Shown here: piece after piece, positions 1 through 5,550 of the stretch | Layout of the letters: each line of letters opens with the position of its first letter | Numbering within the stretch: the first letter of the stretch is position 1 | Origin: Rhizobiaceae bacterium | GTDB lineage: Bacteria; Pseudomonadota; Alphaproteobacteria; Rhizobiales; Rhizobiaceae | DNA length: 5,550 nt | Assembly (NCBI GenBank): GCA_004299545.1 | Contig: SCRB01000295.1 | Span: 1-5,550 of the forward strand | Direction of reading: 5' to 3' | The notes under the pieces: generated by a model | Told to the model about the DNA's origin: nothing | Databases searched by the model: none | What the model saw: only the letters and a program-made list of their open reading frames with translations | Program-made: the position numbers and the translations under genes

Positions 1-541
1 GCTCGATCTCGTCAACGACCTTCTGGACATCTCCAAGATCGAGGCCGGCGAGCAGGAGATGAATTACGAGGCGGTCTCGCTCAACGAAACGCTGGCCGAA
101 ACCGTCGCCATGATGCAGCCCCAGGCGAACCGCGAAAGGGTGATCATCCGCTCCAGTTTCCTGTCACGCCTGCCCGAAGTCGTCGCCGACCTCAGAAGCA
201 TGCGCCAGATCGCGCTCAACCTCCTGTCCAACGCCATCCGCTACACGCTGGCCGGCGGTCAGGTGATCGTTTCGACCGCCTACGAGCCGACGGGTGAAGT
301 GGTCATACGGGTTCGCGATACCGGCATCGGCATGAGCCAGGTCGAGATCGAGCAAGCGCTCAAGCCGTTCAAGCAGTTGAATGCACTGAAGCGGCCGCGC
401 GGGGACGGAACCGGACTCGGCCTGCCGCTCACCAAGGCGATGGTCGAAGCCAACCGGGCCCGCTTCTCCATCCATTCGGTTCCTGGGGAAGGCACGCTTG
501 TCGAGGTTTCCTTCCCCTCAACGCGGGTCCTCGCAGACTGA
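1..541 (+). CDS. cbrA: Sensor histidine kinase, C-terminal part (5'-truncated by the window); CbrA/PdhS-like candidate
   Basis: The reading frame is open from base 2 to the TGA at 539-541, giving 179 visible residues; the N-terminal sensor region and the phospho-accepting histidine lie outside the window. Visible residues 1-17 (LVNDLLDISKIEAGE and flanks) are the end of the HisKA dimerisation helix. A complete HATPase_c domain follows: N box LNLLSNAIRYT at about residues 72-82 (bases 215-247), G1 box DTGIG at 317-331, F-box-like ALKPFKQ, and G2 box GDGTGLGL at 401-424. All ATP-binding motifs look intact, so this should be an active kinase. No receiver domain follows; the protein ends about 15 residues after the last ATPase strand. 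The style matches the PleC/DivJ/PdhS group of alphaproteobacterial cell-cycle kinases. The name CbrA rests on remembered synteny with acsA2 in Sinorhizobium meliloti and is tentative. The histidine kinase call is near certain. Confidence 0.95.
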   Translation, partial: LDLVNDLLDISKIEAGEQEMNYEAVSLNETLAETVAMMQPQANRERVIIRSSFLSRLPEVVADLRSMRQIALNLLSNAIRYTLAGGQVIVSTAYEPTGEVVIRVRDTGIGMSQVEIEQALKPFKQLNALKRPRGDGTGLGLPLTKAMVEANRARFSIHSVPGEGTLVEVSFPSTRVLAD

Positions 542-565
542 CCGGCCGCCCGAGCGCGTTTTCCC

Positions 566-591
566 AAAAAAAACGCCCCAGATCGGGGCGT
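566..591 (-). terminator. Intrinsic terminator for minus-strand transcription
   Basis: ACGCCCC at 573-579 pairs perfectly with GGGGCGT at 585-591 around the loop AGATC. Read on the minus strand, the 7-bp GC-rich stem is followed directly by eight U residues (the A-run at 566-573), a textbook Rho-independent terminator. On the plus strand the stem is followed by TCGAAATAAT, with no U-tract, so it would stop the kinase transcript poorly if at all. It lies 217 bases beyond the acetoacetyl-CoA synthetase stop, so it ends either that mRNA or a separate small RNA. Confidence 0.85.
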
Positions 592-728
592 CGAAATAAT
601 TATGCTGTGCAAAACGGGGTAAGGGCAAATTCAACATCGAGGAAGACATTTGCCTCCCGTCGGATAACCCGACTATCCGTTGGAGTTCTTAACAACTCCT
701 TACCCGGCTCTTTCGAAGTTTACGAAAG
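566..728 (-). ncRNA. Candidate structured small RNA or structured 3' UTR
   Basis: No coding frame is credible here, but four perfect stems stand in tandem before the terminator: CTTTCG/CGAAAG (710-715 with 723-728), GGAGTT/AACTCC (682-687 with 694-699), CGGATA/TATCCG (661-666 with 674-679) and GGCAAAT/ATTTGCC (624-630 with 648-654). A longer-range pairing, GGGTAAGG (617-624) with CCTTACCC (698-705), could close or compete with them. The minus strand is preferred because only that direction ends in a U-tract (566-573). A weak promoter-like pair on the minus strand, TTTACC (about 752-747) and TACACT (about 730-725) with 16 bases between, could start an RNA near 718-720; it matches consensus poorly. 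The alternative is an unusually long 3' UTR of the synthetase mRNA. I could not assign it to a known RNA family; the 5' end is a guess. Confidence 0.35.
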
Positions 729-807
729 TGTACCACTTGTGAAATCGAGGTAAACAGGCGGGCAACCGATCGTTAACCCTGTCCGGGGAGTACGGCAGCC
801 GCGGAAG

Positions 808-2766
<1,959 letters not shown>

Positions 2767-2774
2767 CGATGGCG

Positions 2775-2779
2775 CCTCC
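2775..2779 (-). promoter_or_regulatory. Ribosome-binding site of the acetoacetyl-CoA synthetase gene
   Basis: GGAGG on the minus strand (CCTCC on the plus strand) lies eight bases before the ATG at 2766-2764. It decides the start codon, because the upstream TTG alternative at 2781 would place this site inside the coding sequence. Confidence 0.85.
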
Positions 2780-2781
2780 AA

Positions 2782-2861
2782 TCTAGTGGAATGAGTTTGA
2801 CATTCGATACCCGCTTCATGTCGCCCCTAGATCGAATGTCAAATTTGAAAATTCCACTAGA
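2782..2861. promoter_or_regulatory. Composite inverted repeat, probable operator between divergent genes
   Basis: The left arm carries TCTAGTGGAAT (2782-2792), a 3-base spacer and TTTGACATTCGAT (2796-2808). The right arm is the mirror image: ATCGAATGTCAAA (2831-2843), a 7-base spacer and ATTCCACTAGA (2851-2861). All 24 repeated bases per arm match exactly, while the inner spacers differ in length and the centre (2809-2830) is unrelated. Conservation of the two blocks with unequal spacers suggests selection on protein-binding sites rather than a simple hairpin. The left arm ends three bases from the synthetase Shine-Dalgarno, so a bound protein would block transcription or early elongation. 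TCAAATTTGA at 2839-2848 is also a perfect 10-bp palindrome. I do not recognise the regulator family; a dimeric repressor such as a TetR or GntR type is a guess. Confidence 0.6.
2814..2842 (-). promoter_or_regulatory. Possible promoter of the acetoacetyl-CoA synthetase gene
   Basis: A perfect -35 hexamer TTGACA is read on the minus strand at 2842-2837, inside the right arm of the inverted repeat. The base window where a -10 should fall (about 2820-2814, CATGAAG) is a poor match, so this is weak. If correct, transcription would begin near 2807 and give a leader of about 40 bases containing the whole left arm. The left arm has the same TTGACA on the plus strand (2797-2802), pointing at the AsmA-like gene, also without a clear -10. 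Confidence 0.25.
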
Positions 2862-2878
2862 ATCATAAACTTGCTAGC

Positions 2879-2945
2879 GGTTTTTCTGTTTCCAACATTT
2901 GCTCTCGGCCTGATACAAATGGGATGCAAATGTCGGAAACAAACC
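2879..2945. repeat. Long imperfect inverted repeat (large stem-loop)
   Basis: GTTTCCAACATTTGC (2888-2902) and GCAAATGTCGGAAAC (2926-2940) pair over 15 positions with a single mismatch, which becomes a G-U pair if the minus strand is transcribed. GGTTT (2879-2883) and AAACC (2941-2945) extend the stem across a 4-base bulge. The loop is 23 bases (2903-2925) and contains another CAAATG (2916-2921) exactly 11 bases, about one helical turn, from the CAAATG in the right arm. No U-tract follows on either strand, so it is not a standard terminator. It could be an operator cluster, a dispersed palindromic element, or part of a transcribed leader. Confidence 0.6.
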
Positions 2946-3131
2946 ACTTGTGGCCTTATGCACCTCAAGCCCGTGGCGGGCAAGATGCCATGCTGCACCG
3001 CAACCTGCGTGCGGAAATTGTTCGCAAAGCGGAAAGATGGCCCGCTCCGCCTTGAAAAGGTAAAATCGGCACTCTAACCCGATAGTTCGCGCGGCGGTTA
3101 GGCGGCTGCCCCGCACAGAGGGCAAGGCGGG
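2946..3131 (+). promoter_or_regulatory. Leader region of the AsmA-like gene
   Basis: This 186-base stretch has no convincing gene. CTAACC (3074-3079) and GGTTAG (3096-3101) form a 6-bp dyad 30 bases upstream of the start codon, and CCGCA/TGCGG (2998-3002 with 3010-3014) forms a smaller one. A TTGAAA at 3052-3057 with TAACCC 17 bases further on (3075-3080) is the best promoter-like pair, but the -10 is poor. A plausible ribosome-binding site, GAGGG at 3118-3122, lies nine bases before the ATG at 3132. Confidence 0.35.
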
Positions 3132-4943
3132 ATGCCATCAAAGGCGGCGAAGAAGATCATGTGGGCGGCGTTGGTGGCCATCCTCGCCGCGGCAGTGATC
3201 TTCGTCACGCTTCCGCTTCTCGCGTCTACGCAGATCGTGCGCTACCGCATCGCACAGGAGATGGAAGCGCTGACCGGCTATCGCGTCACGCTGGGCGATG
3301 CCCCGGAAATCCGTATCTGGCCTTCGTTTCACGGCGTTTTGAAGAATGTGACGCTTTCTGAGTGGGGCAGCGATAACCAGCCGGTGGTCGAGGCCGATCA
3401 GGTCGATATCGACCTGTCGGCCGTCGCGGCGCTGATGGGGAGGGCCGAGTTCGCGAGTGCCCGTTTCATCCGGCCCGTGATACGGGTGGCGCCGCACGGC
3501 TTGCTTTACCTTCCCGCCTCGCCGGGGGGCGGACGGATCGTCGATGCGATACAGACCGCCAGTGAAGCGGTCAGCGCGAACCCTTCGAAACCGGACACAA
3601 GCGCTCTTCCCTCCCACTCGCTCGGAACGATCGAGATCAGCGACGGACGCGTCGTCGTCGCGAACAAGGGCGCCGAGCGCACGGTCGTGGACAAACTGGC
3701 GGGAAAAATCGACTGGCCGGCCTTGAACAGCGCGGCTTCCGTGTCGTTGACAGGCAAGTGGCGCGGACAGGATTTCAAGCTCGATTTCAGTCTCGGCCAG
3801 CCGCTCGTTCTTTTCGGCGGGGGCACATCCGATCTCAGTGTCGATCTCGGTTCGACGCCGCTTGCCGTGTCGTTCGAGGGCACCGCCAACCTGTCGCAAA
3901 ACACCTATTTCGACGGGCAAATCAAGCTGGCCGCCCAGTCGGTACGCCAAGTGCTGGAATGGTCCGGCTCCGGCATGGCTTCGGGCGCTCCGGCCGGTCC
4001 GCTCACGGTGACAAGCCATCTCAGCGGGAACAGCCGCCGGTTGAAACTCGACAAGGCCGAAATCGCGCTCGACAAGAATCCGGGTATGGGCGTTATCGAG
4101 ATTTCGATGCTCGGGGCAACACCATCCATATCGGGAACGCTCGCCTTCGATCAGTTCGACATCGGCTCGTTCCTCACCGCCTTCACACCGCTGGTCGCCG
4201 CGCTGAAACCCGGCCCCGACGAGGGTAAGATGGCGAACAAGCTCAATGTCGATCTGCGGCTCTCCGCCAACAAGGCGCTCGCCGGACCCATACCGTTGGC
4301 AAATATCGCCGCGACGGCTCAGGTGAAAGGTGGCCTTTCCGTTTTCGATATTTCCGATGCAACCGCCTTCGGCGGCAGTGTCCAGGCCGGTCTTCATCTC
4401 GACCGTCAGGCCGACGGCAATCACGTCGAACTACGGATGCACGCGGCGGACATCGATCTCAGCGCATTGACGGAGGCGCTCGGGGTCAAGGGCCTGCTCG
4501 CCAAGACGCCCGCGACGATCGCCTTCTCCCTCAAGGGTATCGGCGAAACATGGAAACACATATTCAGCGATGGGCATGGGACCTTTTCCGCAAAGCTCGG
4601 CGCCGGCAGCATCAAGGGCTTCGATCTTTCGGATTTCATCAAAAGAACGAAGGCGGGAGGCTTTTTCTCCCTCAGGGACGTTGCCAACGGGTCGCTCAAG
4701 CTCGCCAAGGCGGAAATCAAGGCAACGATCGTGAACGGGTTAGCGAAGATCGACAAGGCCACCGCGTCGGGGCCGCCAGGCTCCCTTTCCCTGGTCGGCG
4801 TCGTCCCTTATCTCGGCGGGGGCCTGGCGCTGTCGGGCACGCTGACACCGGCCGACAGCAAGCCGACGACCAATTTCTTCATCGGCGGATTGTGGAGCGC
4901 CCCCTTCGTCGCACCGGCCATTCCGGCGCTGCTTCCTCCATGA
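3132..4943 (+). CDS. AsmA family protein, inner-membrane anchored, periplasmic
   Basis: The 603-residue protein has the classic AsmA layout. A short basic N-terminus (PSKAAKK) precedes one hydrophobic segment at about residues 9-31, which should anchor it in the inner membrane with the rest in the periplasm. Next comes the AsmA N-terminal signature (RYRIAQEMEALTGYRVTLG, about 37-55, then GVLKNVTLS, 68-76). A Ser/Pro/Ala-rich stretch (about 141-163) leads to a long beta-rich region. The C-terminal AsmA domain (about 460-603) includes DGHGTFSAKLGAGSIKGFDL (480-499) and NGSLKLAKAEIKATIVNG (519-536). The length is close to E. coli AsmA. The family is linked to outer-membrane assembly and is now thought to form beta-groove bridges that carry phospholipid between membranes; that role here is inferred from family. 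The start at 3132 is supported by GAGGG nine bases upstream and the basic residues before the membrane segment. The glycosyltransferase 157 bases downstream may be envelope-related too. Confidence 0.92.
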   Translation: MPSKAAKKIMWAALVAILAAAVIFVTLPLLASTQIVRYRIAQEMEALTGYRVTLGDAPEIRIWPSFHGVLKNVTLSEWGSDNQPVVEADQVDIDLSAVAALMGRAEFASARFIRPVIRVAPHGLLYLPASPGGGRIVDAIQTASEAVSANPSKPDTSALPSHSLGTIEISDGRVVVANKGAERTVVDKLAGKIDWPALNSAASVSLTGKWRGQDFKLDFSLGQPLVLFGGGTSDLSVDLGSTPLAVSFEGTANLSQNTYFDGQIKLAAQSVRQVLEWSGSGMASGAPAGPLTVTSHLSGNSRRLKLDKAEIALDKNPGMGVIEISMLGATPSISGTLAFDQFDIGSFLTAFTPLVAALKPGPDEGKMANKLNVDLRLSANKALAGPIPLANIAATAQVKGGLSVFDISDATAFGGSVQAGLHLDRQADGNHVELRMHAADIDLSALTEALGVKGLLAKTPATIAFSLKGIGETWKHIFSDGHGTFSAKLGAGSIKGFDLSDFIKRTKAGGFFSLRDVANGSLKLAKAEIKATIVNGLAKIDKATASGPPGSLSLVGVVPYLGGGLALSGTLTPADSKPTTNFFIGGLWSAPFVAPAIPALLPP

Positions 4944-4973
4944 AGGCTTAATAAGGCGACGGGGCCTGTCGAA

Positions 4974-4987
4974 TTCCGGCGCCGGAA
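4974..4987. repeat. 14-bp perfect palindrome after the AsmA-like gene
   Basis: TTCCGGCGCCGGAA is a perfect palindrome 30 bases past the AsmA-like stop codon. Having no loop and no U-tract on the plus strand, it makes a poor intrinsic terminator. It could be a protein-binding site or a weak transcription pause. The rest of the 157-base gap (4944-5100) holds only a minor direct repeat, CCGTTTTC at 5072-5079 and 5084-5091, and no recognisable promoter. Confidence 0.3.
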
Positions 4988-5100
4988 AATCATGGCGCGG
5001 TTCACCTGCAATTGAAAAACGGCTTCGTTGCGCTCCAGCGAGAATTCGCCTATCAAGGCGCTTTCGGGGTGCCGTTTTCACGTCCGTTTTCCAGTCGCGT

Positions 5101-5550
5101 ATGGATCCAGTCGCCGACTTCAGAATTCTCATGTACAGCCATGACACGTTCGGCTTGGGGCATCTGCGCCGAAGCCGTACCATCGCACATGCGCTTGTAA
5201 CGCACTTCCCGAATGTCGAGATTTCCATCATTTCCGGCTCGCCGGTCGTCGATGCCTTTTCCTTCGACGCGAGGGTCAACTACGTCCAGATTCCCGCCAC
5301 CAAGAAGCTTTCCAACGGCAGCTACCAGTCGGCCAACGAGACCGAGAGCCTCGAACAGACAATCGCCACGCGCGAAGCCATCATCCGCGACACCGCGGAA
5401 CGCTTTCGGCCGGACATGGTGATCGTCGACAAGGAAGCGCTCGGCCTGGCGCGGGAAATGCTGCCGACGCTGCGAATGCTGAAGGCGCGCGGCGTGATCT
5501 GCGTCCTTGGCCTGCGCGACGTTCTCGATGCGCCCGAACTCCTCAAGGAG
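5101..5550 (+). CDS. MurG-like predicted glycosyltransferase, N-terminal part (runs off the window)
   Basis: From ATG 5101 the frame is open to the window end, giving 150 residues with no stop. Residues 8-26 (RILMYSHDTFGLGHLRRSR) form a first beta strand and a glycine-rich loop with His21, matching the nucleotide-sugar-transferase N-terminus of the GT-B fold seen in MurG-type enzymes and in the COG4671 family of predicted glycosyltransferases. FRPDMVIVDKEALGLA (102-117) and GVICVLGLRDV (131-141) fit later strands of the same Rossmann-like domain. The C-terminal half that binds the sugar nucleotide is not visible, so donor and acceptor are unknown. ATG 5101 lacks a clear Shine-Dalgarno; the next ATG, 5131, would remove the first beta strand, and no start codon lies close upstream. 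It may share a transcript with the AsmA-like gene, but the 157-base gap leaves room for its own promoter. Confidence 0.85.
   Translation, partial: MDPVADFRILMYSHDTFGLGHLRRSRTIAHALVTHFPNVEISIISGSPVVDAFSFDARVNYVQIPATKKLSNGSYQSANETESLEQTIATREAIIRDTAERFRPDMVIVDKEALGLAREMLPTLRMLKARGVICVLGLRDVLDAPELLKE

Noticed and set aside
573..591. The same hairpin as a terminator for the kinase gene on the plus strand
   Set aside because: The stem is well placed 32 bases past the kinase stop, but TCGAAATAAT follows it with no U-tract, so it is a strong terminator only in the minus direction.
689..703. CtrA-like box TTAA-N7-TTAC
   Set aside because: It matches seven of eight positions, but it sits in the stem-loop cluster downstream of two convergent genes and not in front of any known start. 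A single near-match of this low-information motif is expected by chance.
2767..2781. Five-residue N-terminal extension of the synthetase from a TTG start
   Set aside because: The Shine-Dalgarno GGAGG would fall inside the extension and is correctly spaced for the ATG at 2766; the TTG has no site of its own.
2871..3077. Small plus-strand frame (68 codons, TTG start) with a hydrophobic N-terminus and several cysteines
   Set aside because: It has no ribosome-binding site, overlaps the 2879-2945 hairpin that itself shapes the peptide, and the sequence before the cysteines does not fit a lipobox.
2874..3125. Small minus-strand frame (83 codons, TTG start) across the divergent region
   Set aside because: It reads through the same inverted repeat, has no recognisable domain and no good ribosome-binding site.
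3138..4424. Minus-strand open frame of 428 codons opposite the AsmA-like gene
   Set aside because: Composition is Arg/Gly/Glu-rich with no membrane segment or domain, and the opposite strand carries a clear AsmA protein. It is a shadow frame.

Overview
The window looks like a GC-rich alphaproteobacterial chromosome, most likely of the order Rhizobiales (Rhizobium/Sinorhizobium/Agrobacterium relatives). This rests on strong G/C preference at third codon positions, the style of the histidine kinase, and the neighbourhood of a kinase, an acetoacetyl-CoA synthetase and an AsmA-like envelope protein. From memory this resembles the acsA2/cbrA neighbourhood of Sinorhizobium meliloti; I could not check it. 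The exact genus cannot be fixed from the sequence alone.

Layout: (1) 1-541, plus strand: the 3' end of a sensor histidine kinase, with the tail of the dimerisation helix and a complete ATPase domain. (2) 542-807: a 266-base gap with no gene but an unusual density of stem-loops. It ends in a strong intrinsic terminator that has its U-tract only on the minus strand; I read it as the 3' UTR of the next gene and/or a small RNA. (3) 808-2766, minus strand: a complete acetoacetyl-CoA synthetase, convergent with the kinase. (4) 2767-3131: a 365-base divergent intergenic region. It has a composite inverted repeat (2782-2861) next to the synthetase ribosome-binding site, a second long hairpin (2879-2945), and the leader of the following gene. 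(5) 3132-4943, plus strand: a complete AsmA-family inner-membrane-anchored protein. (6) 4944-5100: a short gap with a 14-bp perfect palindrome. (7) 5101-5550, plus strand: the 5' part of a MurG-like glycosyltransferase, running off the window.

The genes do not form one pathway. The synthetase activates acetoacetate (ketone-body and polyhydroxybutyrate carbon), the kinase belongs to signalling, and the AsmA-like protein and glycosyltransferase point to the cell envelope. I see no mobile element, CRISPR array, tRNA, rRNA, toxin-antitoxin or defence system. The least ordinary material is in the two intergenic regions, especially the candidate structured RNA at 566-728 and the composite inverted repeat at 2782-2861.
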